The notes under the pieces: model-generated
Told to the model about the DNA's origin: nothing
Seen by the model: only the letters and a program-made list of their open reading frames with translations
Databases searched by the model: none
Assembly (NCBI RefSeq): GCF_000725805.1
Contig: NZ_JOFT01000032.1
Location: 19,735 to 83,734 of the forward strand
Origin: Streptomyces xanthophaeus
Lineage (GTDB): Bacteria > Actinomycetota > Actinomycetes > Streptomycetales > Streptomycetaceae
Reading direction: 5' to 3'
Length of the DNA stretch: 64,000 nucleotides
Position numbers and translations under genes: made by a program
In this document: piece by piece, positions 17,590 to 25,314 of the stretch
Numbering within the stretch: position 1 is the first letter of the stretch
Layout: each line of letters starts with the position of its first letter

Positions 17590-19146
17590 CTACTCGGTCA
17601 CGTGTCCGCGGCCGTCGCGCGGGCCGCCGCTGCCGCTGCCCGCCTTGCGGGCCGCCAAGGCGGAGTCCGCCGGCCGGGCGAGCGGGCCGAGGTCGTAGGC
17701 GTAGCGGCCGACCGCGTCGGCGATGACGTCGATGTTGACGTCGAGCGCCCGCACGTCGATGTTGGTGAAGTCATCGCCGGCCGTGTGGTGGTTCACGTCG
17801 TACGCGACACCCGCCTGACCGCCGAACGTGGCGGCCTGGGCCTCGGTCTTGATGCCCTCGGCGCCGGTGAAGGTGCCGCCGGACGGGATGCCGGCCGCGA
17901 TGAACGGCGCGTAGTCCGAGAGGCCGGTGAAGTCGGTGCCCTCGTGCGGGATGCCCTTCGAGTCGAGGAAGTCCGTGATGCCCTTCTCCAGCTGGGCCGA
18001 TCCCTCGGGTCCGGGGCCGGCGCCGACGCCGTCCGAGTCGTCGCCGTCGTGGACGAAGTAGGCGGCGTTCGGGGAGCCGATCGTGTCGAAGTTCAGGTAG
18101 AGCCTGATCTGCTTCCTCTGCTCTTCCGTCAGCGAGGCGAGGTACGCCTGCGAGCCCAGCACACCGAACTCCTCGGCCGACCACCAGGCGAACGCGACCT
18201 TGTTCCTGACCTTGTCCTGGGACTTGGCCAGCTTGACCGCGACCTGGAGGATGCCGGCCGAGCCGGAGCCGTTGTCGTTGATGCCCGGGCCGTTGTGCAG
18301 CGAGTCCAGGTGGGCGCCGAGGAACACGGTGTCGGCCGCGTCGCCGCCGCGGGTCTGCGCCACCACGTTGAAGGTCCTGCGCATCTCGCGCAGCTCGTGG
18401 ATGTCGAGAGTGACCGTCACCGGGCCCGCGGCGGCCTCGGCGGCCAGCGCCTCGCCGTCCTCCTGGCTGATGCCGCCGGTGGGGATCCTCGCGAGGGCCG
18501 CGTCGCCGATCGTGCCGTTGATCTTGCCCGTGGTGTTGTTGTACACGACGGCGCCGAGCGCGCCCGCCGCGTGGGCATGGGCCTGCTTGGCCGCGAAGCT
18601 GCAGCCCCCGCGCTTGATGAGGGCGATCTTGCCGGTGAAGGCTCCCGCGGCGAAGTCGGCGGGCTCGCAGCCGTGGGTGTTGTCGGCGTCGACGGGGACG
18701 ACGGCCACGTCCGCCGTGACACCGCCCTCGGGGCCCTTGGCGGTGTACGCCATCAGCTGGAGCGTGATGTCGCGCGGCGCGGGCGAGAGCACGGTGAGGG
18801 TCTCGGCGAGATCCTCGGTGTAGACGAAGTCGAACGCCTGGCGGGAGACCTCGTAGCCGGCTGCCTTGAGCACCCCTTCCACATAGGCGGCCGACTGTTC
18901 GTGGCCCTTGGAACTGGCCACCCGGGTACCGCCGTTGTAGTCGGCGATCGCCTGGAAGGTCCTCAGGTGGCGTAAGGCGTCCTTGGCCGTGGACTCCTTG
19001 ACGAGCGTCCGGGCCAGTGCTTCGCCCCGGCCGGCCCTGCCCGTCCCGTCGGCTTCCGCGGTGGCCGGTCCGGCGAGGAGCAGGGGGGAAACGAGTGCGG
19101 CGGCGGCCAGGACGGCGGTCGCCGCCGCGGTACGACGTGCGGACAT
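17590..19146 (-). CDS. secreted M28 aminopeptidase with PA domain
   Basis: A 518-residue exported zinc aminopeptidase of the Streptomyces griseus aminopeptidase type. A signal peptide covers residues 1-30 (MSARRTAAATAVLAAAALVS, cleavage after ATA). A protease-associated domain follows in the middle (FTGKIALIKRGGCSFAAKQ). The catalytic domain carries the two-zinc ligands: GAHLDSLHNGPGINDNGSGS (His and bridging Asp), WWSAEEFGVLGS (general base Glu and ligand Glu), NFDTIGSPN (Asp) and NHHTAGDDFTNI (His). It releases N-terminal residues from peptides outside the cell. I use the ATG at 19146, with GAGGG-like bases upstream, over the start at 19197. The gene stands alone. Confidence 0.95.
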   Translation of the reverse strand: MSARRTAAATAVLAAAALVSPLLLAGPATAEADGTGRAGRGEALARTLVKESTAKDALRHLRTFQAIADYNGGTRVASSKGHEQSAAYVEGVLKAAGYEVSRQAFDFVYTEDLAETLTVLSPAPRDITLQLMAYTAKGPEGGVTADVAVVPVDADNTHGCEPADFAAGAFTGKIALIKRGGCSFAAKQAHAHAAGALGAVVYNNTTGKINGTIGDAALARIPTGGISQEDGEALAAEAAAGPVTVTLDIHELREMRRTFNVVAQTRGGDAADTVFLGAHLDSLHNGPGINDNGSGSAGILQVAVKLAKSQDKVRNKVAFAWWSAEEFGVLGSQAYLASLTEEQRKQIRLYLNFDTIGSPNAAYFVHDGDDSDGVGAGPGPEGSAQLEKGITDFLDSKGIPHEGTDFTGLSDYAPFIAAGIPSGGTFTGAEGIKTEAQAATFGGQAGVAYDVNHHTAGDDFTNIDVRALDVNIDVIADAVGRYAYDLGPLARPADSALAARKAGSGSGGPRDGRGHVTE

Positions 19147-19489
19147 GGAGGCCCTCTCACGGGAGGTCGATGATCGGTCGACGGTCAGGGAGAACATGCT
19201 CGGCGGGGGGGAGGTCGAGGCACGCTAACCCTGGGGCGGCCCCCTGCCAAGGAGAAGACTCGAGCCGGCTCCGGCACCCGGATATTTGGCCGAGTTTGAT
19301 CGGGAGCGTGAGGAGAAACCCACTATCGGTGCATAATTCACCTATTTGACTTCTAAGTTGGCCTGTTCAGGCCCCATGACACTCCCCTTTGATCCCGTAT
19401 CCATGACATGAGCGCCGGTGAGTCCTACCGCGTGCCGACCGACAGGACAGCGCGCCCGAGGGCGCCGGTAGCGCGGGGGTGGCAGATCA
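19147..19489. other. divergent intergenic region, AT-richer than its surroundings
   Basis: This 343-base stretch separates the M28 peptidase and SARP starts. I see no gene. Bases 19270-19400 are unusually AT-rich for this genome and hold an inverted repeat GGCCTG-tt-CAGGCC at 19360-19373 next to a TTGACT hexamer at 19346. It probably carries both promoters. Confidence 0.5.
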
Positions 19490-20467
19490 GTGCTGGCCAG
19501 AACGGCAAGATCCTCGGAAGACCCTGCTTTACCCGGCGGTCCGGGGCCCGCTCCCGGCCTGCCGGCCGCGGCCTGGGACCCGGAGAGCGGACCAAGGGCG
19601 ACGGACAGACCGACGGAAAGACCGACGGACAGACCGACGTACCGGATCCTGGGGACCCTGGAGGTCCGCCGGGCGGGGGTGATCTGCACGCCCACCTCTC
19701 TCAAGCGGCGCGCCCTGCTCACCCTGCTGCTGCTCCACGCCAACCGGCGCTTCCCGATCTGCACGCTGATCGGCGAGCTCTGGGACGGCCGACCGCCCCC
19801 TTCGGCCGTGGCCACCGTGCAGATGTACGTATCGGGACTGCGCCGGGTCCTGGACCCCGGGCACAGCCGCGCAGGCGGCGACGCGCGCCGGCATCCGCTG
19901 CTGCTCACCGACGGCAACGGCTACCTGCTGCGCGTCCGGCCGGGCGAGCTGGACCTCGACCGGTTCCGCACGACGGCCGGGCTCGGCCGGGAGCTGAGGG
20001 CCGCGGGAGACTGCGCCGCCGCGGCCAGATCGTTTCATCAGGCCCTGGCCCTCTGGCGGGGCACCCCTCCCGGAGACCTCGGGCAGTCGTGCCTTCCCGC
20101 GCACTACACGGTGCGGCTGGAAGAGGAACGGCTGGCCCTGGTGCACGACCGGATCGGCGCGGACATCTGCAGCGGCAGAGCGCGCGAGGTCGTCGGCGAA
20201 CTCGAGGAACTCTGCGCACGCCACGCGCTGCGCGAGGACTTCCACGAACAGCTGATGCTCGCCCTGGCCGCGGCAGGGCGCAGCGCCGAAGCCCTGAACG
20301 CCTATGCCCGCGCCCGGCGCACCCTGGTGGAGAACACGGGCGTCGAACCGGGACCGGGCCTGCGCTCCGCTCAGCAGGCCCTGTTGAGCGGAGCCCGGCC
20401 GGACAACGCCAGGCACGACAGGTGTCGCCCCGCGCGCGTGCTCCGGGAAGCCGCGCTCGACGGCTGA
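19490..20467 (+). CDS. small SARP (AfsR/RedD-type) activator with TTA codon
   Basis: A 325-residue Streptomyces antibiotic regulatory protein. After a 50-residue low-complexity N-terminus, a winged-helix DNA-binding domain starts at TYRILGTLEVRR and includes LKRRALLTLLLLHANRRFP and SAVATVQMYVSGLRRVLDP. The bacterial transcriptional activation domain (BTAD) follows, with LDLDRFRTTAGLGRELRA and ALREDFHEQLMLALAAAGRS through EPGPGLRSAQQALLSG. There is no ATPase or TPR part. A TAG at 19469 closes the frame and the only start codon before the domain is GTG 19490, so translation must cross the TTA codon at 19529-19531 (codon 14). That predicts dependence on the bldA tRNA. Target genes are probably the convergent peptide cassette. 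Confidence 0.87.
   Translation: MLARTARSSEDPALPGGPGPAPGLPAAAWDPESGPRATDRPTERPTDRPTYRILGTLEVRRAGVICTPTSLKRRALLTLLLLHANRRFPICTLIGELWDGRPPPSAVATVQMYVSGLRRVLDPGHSRAGGDARRHPLLLTDGNGYLLRVRPGELDLDRFRTTAGLGRELRAAGDCAAAARSFHQALALWRGTPPGDLGQSCLPAHYTVRLEEERLALVHDRIGADICSGRAREVVGELEELCARHALREDFHEQLMLALAAAGRSAEALNAYARARRTLVENTGVEPGPGLRSAQQALLSGARPDNARHDRCRPARVLREAALDG
19599..19639 (+). repeat. 12-bp tandem repeat inside the SARP gene
   Basis: About 3.4 copies of CGACGGACAGAC lie in frame and encode a T-D/E-R-P repeat just before the DNA-binding domain. Because the unit is a multiple of three, copy-number change would lengthen a linker without breaking the gene. Confidence 0.85.
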
Positions 20468-20488
20468 CGGGCCTGCACGCTGCGAAGT

Positions 20489-20518
20489 CCGTGCCCGGGC
20501 TGCGGACCCCGGGCACGG
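20489..20518. terminator. bidirectional hairpin terminator
   Basis: An 11-bp perfect stem (20489-20499 with 20508-20518) and eight-base loop lies between the convergent SARP and TPR genes. It is 22 bases after the SARP stop and 5 bases beyond the TPR stop, and can serve both. Confidence 0.75.
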
Positions 20519-20522
20519 CTGG

Positions 20523-22679
20523 TCAACGGGCCGGGGGGACACCGCGCGCGCGTTCGGCCGCGTGCAGGCAGCTCTCCCGGCGGCTCCGCGCCTCGGGGTC
20601 GTCGGTGACGGCCAGGACCGCGTCGAAGTCGGTCACGGCCTGCGCGAAGTTGCCCGCCGCCTCGTGCACCACGCCCCGGTTGAACCGGAACTCGGGCCTG
20701 CCGTCGAGGTCCACCGCACGGTCGAAATCGGCCAGCGCCGCGGCCAGGTCGCCCTCCAGGTAGGTGAGTTCGGCCTTGATCGCCCATGCCTCCGCCAGCT
20801 GGGGGTCCAGGCGCAGTGCCTCGGCCAGGGACTCGTGCGCCTCCGCCGTACGGCCTTCCTCGCCCCAGAGCCGTCCCTGCAGGCAGAGCAGGTGCGGGTG
20901 TTGCGGGTCGAGCTTCAGGCCGGCCGTCACGTCGTCCAGTGCGGCCTTGTCGTCCCCCTGGTCGGCGAGCAGCCCCGCACGCGCGAGCAGCGCCTCCAGA
21001 TTGCCGGGCTCCAGCTCCAGGGTCCGGTCGAAGTCCGCCCGCGCTCCTTCGGTGTCGCCGAGTTCCAGCCGGGCCTCGCCGCGGTTGTAGTGCGCCTCGG
21101 GGAAGGGCGGCTCCAGGGCCAGCGCCCTCTCGTAGTCCGCGATGGCCTCTTCGATGCGGCCCAGTCGGCGCAGCATGCTGCCCCGGTTGAAGTAGTGGTC
21201 CGCGAAGTCGCTGTCCGCGTCGATGATCGAGGCGTAGTCGGCGAGCGCGTCCTCCAGCCGGCCGCTCATGCCGTTCACCTGCGCCCGGTTGTAGCGCAGG
21301 CCCACGCGGTGCCAGGTCCGTTCGCCGATGCCCAGTTCGCGGTCCAGCCTCTCGATTCCCTCGTCGAGCAGCCGCAAGGCCTCGTCGGGCCGTCCGGCCC
21401 TGACCTCCACCAGGGCGAGTCCGTTGCGGTTGAACACCGAGTAGAAGGCCCGCTCCTTGGGGTCGGGCAGCAGGTCCGAGATCGCGATGGCCTGGTTGAC
21501 GTACGCCCTGGCCCGCCGGTCGTCGCGCAGCTCGGGCGGGAAGTGGCGGGCGTAGAGCATGCCCGTCTCGTAGGCCAGGCTCATGTGGTGCTTGGGCGCG
21601 GTGGTCGCCGTCCGCGCCTCCTCCTGCACCGCGGCCGATTCCTCGGGCCGCCCCGCGGCGGCCAGGCACACGCCCGTCTCGCGGATGAAGGGCCACCACA
21701 GTTCGGGGCGCGCGACGGGATCCACCCGGTGACGGCCCTCCTCGCCCATCTCGGCCGCGGCGTGGTAGAAGCCGAAGTATTTGCAGCGGCTCTGCGCCCA
21801 CCTCAGGGCGTCGAGGCCGGCGCCGTCGCAGTCGCTGCCGCGCAGCAGGTGGTACGGCAGCGCGCCCAGCTTCAGCGACGGTTCCTCCTGCGCCGTGGAG
21901 GCCAGCGCCTCGGCCCTGCGGTCGTGCAGGGCGGTGCGCTCCTCGTCGGTGATCGCCCCGTACGCGGCGGTCAGCGCGGGGTCGTCGTCGACGCAGTCCC
22001 CCTCCACGTACCGGGTGGCGGCCTGGAGCAGGGTCTCCGCCCGGCCTTCCGCGCCGTCCGGACCGGGGCCGGCCGCGGTGTCCGGGCGGTGGATACGGGT
22101 GGTCCGCGTCGCGAGTTCCACGGGGAGGGAGACAGAGACCATGCCGGGCGGGTCGGCGAGGGCGTCCGTGTCGGTGCAGACCACGAGGGTGAGCACCTGT
22201 GCGGGGATGCGCCGGAGCGCTGCGGCGAGGAATTCACGGTCGGTGACGTCCGCGTGGTGGACGTTCTCCACGACGAGGGTGCGCGGACCGTCCGCGCCGC
22301 TCCCGGCCCCGGTCAGCGCGGCCAGCAGGAAGTCCACGAGGCCGTGCGCGACCCGTAGCGAGTGCAGCCGGGCCGGGTACCTGGTCGCCTCCCCCGGTGC
22401 CTTTGCGTTCAGCTCCAGGGCCCTGACCTTGGGCGGCACCAGGGGCAACAGCTCCGGTGTGCTCTCCTGGAGTTCGATGTAGTGGCGGGCGGCCAGCTCC
22501 GGCTGCCGGCCCAGCGCCCCGGGGGCCACCTGCCGCAGCAGCGTGCCGGCCGCGGTGTAGGGGCCCCGTAGGCGCCGGTGTGCGTCCACCACGGTGAGCG
22601 GGGAAGGCAGTCCGAGGCCGGCGCGCAGCCGGTCGCGCTCGCGGCGCCGGGGCGCCGATATCCAGTAGTGGCCGGTCAT
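20523..22679 (-). CDS. TPR protein with degenerate LAL-type ATPase region
   Basis: A 718-residue cytoplasmic protein. The N-terminal 220 residues look like the ATPase part of AfsR/LAL regulators: a Walker-B-like strand is visible in TLVVENVHHADVTDREFLAA, and LVVCTDTDAL follows. However, the expected Walker A lysine loop is absent (the region reads VVDAHRRLRGPYTAAGTLLR), so ATP hydrolysis is doubtful. From about residue 490 to the end there are six or more tetratricopeptide repeats, such as HYFNRGSMLRRLGRIEEAIADY and HYNRGEARLELGDTEGARADF. There is no DNA-binding domain. It is the last gene of the minus-strand unit, 37 bases after the M50 gene. A scaffold or signalling partner of the peptide cassette is an inference. 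Confidence 0.82.
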   Translation of the reverse strand: MTGHYWISAPRRRERDRLRAGLGLPSPLTVVDAHRRLRGPYTAAGTLLRQVAPGALGRQPELAARHYIELQESTPELLPLVPPKVRALELNAKAPGEATRYPARLHSLRVAHGLVDFLLAALTGAGSGADGPRTLVVENVHHADVTDREFLAAALRRIPAQVLTLVVCTDTDALADPPGMVSVSLPVELATRTTRIHRPDTAAGPGPDGAEGRAETLLQAATRYVEGDCVDDDPALTAAYGAITDEERTALHDRRAEALASTAQEEPSLKLGALPYHLLRGSDCDGAGLDALRWAQSRCKYFGFYHAAAEMGEEGRHRVDPVARPELWWPFIRETGVCLAAAGRPEESAAVQEEARTATTAPKHHMSLAYETGMLYARHFPPELRDDRRARAYVNQAIAISDLLPDPKERAFYSVFNRNGLALVEVRAGRPDEALRLLDEGIERLDRELGIGERTWHRVGLRYNRAQVNGMSGRLEDALADYASIIDADSDFADHYFNRGSMLRRLGRIEEAIADYERALALEPPFPEAHYNRGEARLELGDTEGARADFDRTLELEPGNLEALLARAGLLADQGDDKAALDDVTAGLKLDPQHPHLLCLQGRLWGEEGRTAEAHESLAEALRLDPQLAEAWAIKAELTYLEGDLAAALADFDRAVDLDGRPEFRFNRGVVHEAAGNFAQAVTDFDAVLAVTDDPEARSRRESCLHAAERARGVPPAR

Positions 22680-22716
22680 GAACCTGCCTTTCGCAAGGGG
22701 CAGACGGGGTGATCCG

Positions 22717-23940
22717 TCAGTCGATGACGTGGTGGGTCCGGGACCGTCGGGCGCGCAGGCGTTCCCTGGCGGCGATCCAGACGGTGAGGGCGATCTGGGC
22801 GAAGGTCAGGAAGAGGAAGGCCGAGGAGTCCAGGAGCTCGGTCCAGCTCGATTGCTGCCCGGCGCCGAAGCGGTCGATGGCGCCGGAGACCATCTGGACG
22901 AGGACCGGGGCGAGCGCGAGCACGAACGTGCCGAGGCTGACGGTGTATCCGGCCACGATCAGCCAGGAGTACCAGCCTGCCGCCCGGCGGTCCACCGGGT
23001 GCCACTGGGACTCGTCCGCCAGCTTGTCGGTCCGCCCGCGCAGCCGCAGGAACCGGTTGCGCAGCAGGCGGACGGAGGTGGTGTGCAGGTCGACGCATCC
23101 GAGCATGGTGGTGATCAGCACGTAGACGTCGGTGCGCAGGTAGAGGAAGAACTGCCACAGCAGGCGCAACAGGGCCGCGAAGGCCAGCCCGAGGCAGACC
23201 CGGCTGGTGACGGTTTCGGCCCCGCCGGGACCGCGGGAGGCGTCCGCGACCGTGATGAGCAGACCGAGGAGAACGCAGTCGGCGACCATTCCGGCCACGA
23301 TCGGCAGGTAGCGCTTCCTGCGCTCGACGGCGACGAGGCCGTCCAGCGCCGTCTCGACCACCAGGAAGTAGAAGCGGTACGACAGCCGGGTCCGTGAGCG
23401 GACGCCGAGGCGTCGTGCGGCGAGGGCGTGGAAGGCCTCGTGGACCGCGATGAGGGGGACGGCGGCCACCAGCAGCACGAGGCTGACCACCGCGTAGTAG
23501 TCACTGAACAGCAGGTCTTCGGCCGTCGGTACGAGGTCCGGCGAGAGGATCATGCGCAGCAGTGCCCATGCCACGACGAGGGCGTAGCAGACCCAGGCGA
23601 GCGGAGAGAACAGCGCCCGGCCGAGCCTCTGCCAGCGCACCGGCTCCGCCGCCGCCGGCTCCTCGTCGGCCTCGCGGACGAAGCCCAGCTCGCGCAGGGC
23701 TCCGATGATGTCCTCGACGTCGACCTGCTCGCCGTACTCGGCGGCGTACCAGTGCGAGGCCTGCGCCGGTGTGGCTCCCTCCGCCAGGCGGCGCACCAGG
23801 TGGGCCCCGTCGGGCGGGAAGATCCCGTAGGAGTCCGTGTCGGGCCGCCCGATGGTGACTTCGTCGCCGTCCTCCAGATAGACCAGTGGATGGAACGGCA
23901 GGGGCGTGTCGGCAGTGCTGCGGATGCCGTGCTCCGGCAT
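22717..23940 (-). CDS. PqqD-like/M50 membrane metalloprotease
   Basis: A 407-residue protein. Residues 15-90 (FHPLVYLEDGDEVTIGRPDT to IIGALRELGFVRE) resemble a PqqD-type winged-helix domain, the fold that binds leader peptides of ribosomal natural products. A membrane part follows, with helices near 112-132, 147-166, 215-232, 245-265, 305-330 and 365-385. The site-2-protease-type zinc motif HEAFH is at residues 167-171 at a helix end, and a distal Asp in GMVADCVLLG (D221) could be the third ligand. YydH-like proteins of peptide operons have this architecture. It lies between the 26-residue peptide gene and the TPR gene on one strand. GAGGGAG precedes the ATG. I infer it processes or exports the peptide. 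Confidence 0.83.
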   Translation of the reverse strand: MPEHGIRSTADTPLPFHPLVYLEDGDEVTIGRPDTDSYGIFPPDGAHLVRRLAEGATPAQASHWYAAEYGEQVDVEDIIGALRELGFVREADEEPAAAEPVRWQRLGRALFSPLAWVCYALVVAWALLRMILSPDLVPTAEDLLFSDYYAVVSLVLLVAAVPLIAVHEAFHALAARRLGVRSRTRLSYRFYFLVVETALDGLVAVERRKRYLPIVAGMVADCVLLGLLITVADASRGPGGAETVTSRVCLGLAFAALLRLLWQFFLYLRTDVYVLITTMLGCVDLHTTSVRLLRNRFLRLRGRTDKLADESQWHPVDRRAAGWYSWLIVAGYTVSLGTFVLALAPVLVQMVSGAIDRFGAGQQSSWTELLDSSAFLFLTFAQIALTVWIAARERLRARRSRTHHVID

Positions 23941-24002
23941 GGGCTCTCCCTCGGCTTCCGGTCCGGACCCGGCACGGGCGGGTCACCACCCGCTTCCCGG
24001 GA

Positions 24003-24064
24003 GGCGCCGTCGTGCCGGGAGGGCAGCCTGAGTCGCCTCGGGCTGCCGCCGGCACGACGGCGCC
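24003..24064 (-). terminator. hairpin between peptide gene and M50 gene (attenuator-like)
   Basis: A perfect 16-bp stem (24003-24018 with 24049-24064) is continued inside by a second 7-bp stem (GGCAGCC with GGCTGCC). It lies 43 bases after the peptide stop and 62 bases before the M50 start. Such partial terminators commonly keep precursor-peptide message more abundant than the downstream enzyme message. Confidence 0.65.
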
Positions 24065-24107
24065 GTGGCTCCGGCGCGCTAGTGGCCGGAGCTCATCTGA
24101 TCCGGGA

Positions 24108-24188
24108 TCAGTTGGGGTTCGTGTACACGCTGCAAGCCGAGGACGTCAGGCGGACCGGACCGGCCTTGCGTACCTGGATCTTCTTCAT
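24108..24188 (-). CDS. 26-residue candidate RiPP precursor peptide
   Basis: A very short gene: ATG 24188 to TGA 24108-24110, preceded by AAGGAGGTG at about seven bases, one of the best ribosome-binding sites in the window. The N-terminal 17 residues are basic and hydrophilic (five Lys/Arg, with an AGPVRLTSS segment), like a leader. The last nine residues are ACSVYTNPN, with single Cys, Tyr, Thr and Asn residues that could be modified. It has no hydrophobic signal or lipobox. It is the first gene of a unit with the PqqD-like/M50 protein. The peptide is not homologous to any class I can name, so RiPP status is inferred from size, context and the leader-binding domain next door. A regulatory or signalling peptide is the main alternative. 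Confidence 0.62.
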   Translation of the reverse strand: MKKIQVRKAGPVRLTSSACSVYTNPN

Positions 24189-24399
24189 CAGGACACCTCC
24201 TTCACCAGTGGGTGATGCGGACGCGCTCATCCTGGCGAGGGCCGCCATCGTTTCCCCAGAAGGCCGCCAAACCCTCTCCACTTGACCTCAACCAGGCTTT
24301 GGGATGTTGAGTGGCCGGTGTCGGCGAAGGCGTCGCCCCGGAGGGGATCCGGTGAGGAACATCCGGTCTGTCGGACCGGGAACGGAAAGAGGTGCGGCC

Positions 24400-24834
24400 A
24401 TGACGAACGAGATCCTGGTGGTGGGGGCCATCTCGGCGGAGGTACAGGCAGCGGTGACGGGGGTGGTGAAGGACCTGGAGAGGGCGTTCAACGCCCATGA
24501 CGCCCTGGCCCTGGGCGAGCAGTTCGCCCTGGAGGCGTCCTGGACCAATGCCATGGGTACGCGTCTGGACGGGCGCGAGGCGATCACCGAGTTCAGCGGG
24601 CCCGCACTGAAGGGCTTCCTGCGCGACTCGTACGCGCGCTACGACGTCGTCAAGCTCCTTGAGATCGTGCCGGGAGTCATCGCGGCGAACGTCCATCAGA
24701 CACCCACGGACAGCTCGGGCAACCCTGTCGAAGGCGCTCGGGGCGTGACGAGCTACGTGATCGCGGAGCAGCCGGACGGCTGGAAGATCGTGGTCGGTCA
24801 GAACTCCGCCGTCAACGCTCCGCCCGCGGGCTGA
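24400..24834 (+). CDS. SgcJ/EcaC family (SnoaL-like) protein
   Basis: A 144-residue NTF2-fold protein of the SgcJ/EcaC group: VTGVVKDLERAFNAHDALALGEQFALEASWTN is the typical N-terminal helix pair and first strand, and the last strand reads SYVIAEQPDGWKIVVGQNS. Members occur beside natural-product genes and elsewhere, and their chemistry is mostly unproven. The ATG at 24400 has AAAGAGG upstream. It is divergent from the peptide cassette, 211 bases away, so a functional link is possible but not shown. A strong hairpin follows its stop. Confidence 0.85.
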   Translation: MTNEILVVGAISAEVQAAVTGVVKDLERAFNAHDALALGEQFALEASWTNAMGTRLDGREAITEFSGPALKGFLRDSYARYDVVKLLEIVPGVIAANVHQTPTDSSGNPVEGARGVTSYVIAEQPDGWKIVVGQNSAVNAPPAG

Positions 24835-24854
24835 CCCCCGCACGACAACCCGCG

Positions 24855-24884
24855 TGCGCGGCCGGCGATTTCGCCGGCCGCGCA
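24855..24884 (+). terminator. hairpin terminator
   Basis: A perfect 14-bp stem (24855-24868 with 24871-24884) closes a two-base loop 21 bases after the SgcJ-like stop. It should terminate that transcript. Confidence 0.75.
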
Positions 24885-24965
24885 GTCGTGCCGCAGCTCC
24901 ACGTCGGTGACGGGTGGACGTACCCGCCTGCCGGACCCCGGTGAACTCGGGGGCAGAGGGCCCTC

Positions 24966-25204
24966 TCATCTCGCTCCGAGTCGGCGGAATCGGTCGCCGC
25001 GCGCCTCGTTCACCATGACGGTCCATCCGTCCGGCTCGGCGCCCGGCCGGACCAGCGACCTCGCCCCACGTCCCTGTGGCGGGCGTCGTCGGGCGCGGGG
25101 ACCGATGCGAGCAGACGCATCAGGGCGTTGGTCGTTTCGGCCGCCGCGCCGCCCCTCCATGGCCTGTACTCGCCTCGCTCCCGGGCCACTTGGTCGTGGT
25201 TCAC
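24966..25204 (-). pseudogene. frameshifted remnant of a small regulatory-like protein
   Basis: Two frames carry one apparent protein. The first, from a GTG at 25204, reads QVARERGEYRPWRGGAAAET, then TNALMRLLASVPAPDDARHR. It then becomes Arg/Trp noise. Another frame takes over near 25070 with GAEPDGWTVMVNEARGDRFR and stops at 24966. A single frame change near the GC-rich stretch at 25068-25085 would join them into about 80 residues. The GTG overlaps the stop of the upstream fragment (GTGA), so the two were probably an operon. I do not recognise the family. Function is presumably lost. Confidence 0.4.
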
Positions 25205-25314
25205 GTCGAGTCCCCCAGTGCCGGTCGCGTCGCCGGCCGTGATCCGTGCAGCAGCCGAACGGCCTCGATCCCGGCCAGGCAGGACGGCTCGAAGCCCGAG
25301 ATCCCCATGCGCAT
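25201..25314 (-). pseudogene. N-terminal fragment, paralogue of the 44255 gene
   Basis: This 37-codon frame starts MRMGISGFEPSCLAGIEAVR and goes on through LLHGSRPATRP before stopping. The intact gene at 44255 begins MDMGISGFTPSFLVGIAAVR with QAHGVRLAT next, so the two are clearly related over about 28 residues. Here the remaining 135 residues are absent. It is most likely the broken start of a duplicate gene. It also shows that this unknown family starts at the MxMGISGF motif. Confidence 0.6.

Noticed and set aside
19408..20763. 451-codon plus-strand gene overlapping the SARP
   Set aside because: It is another frame of the SARP gene, without its motifs and continuing past the convergent terminator.
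24108..24188. Lanthipeptide, lasso or sactipeptide precursor
   Set aside because: There is only one Cys, no cyclase, LanM/LanBC, radical SAM or lasso B/C gene in the region, so none of these named classes is supported.
24202..25026. 274-codon minus-strand gene upstream of the peptide cassette
   Set aside because: It is the complement of the SgcJ-like gene and the terminator, with no coding signal of its own.
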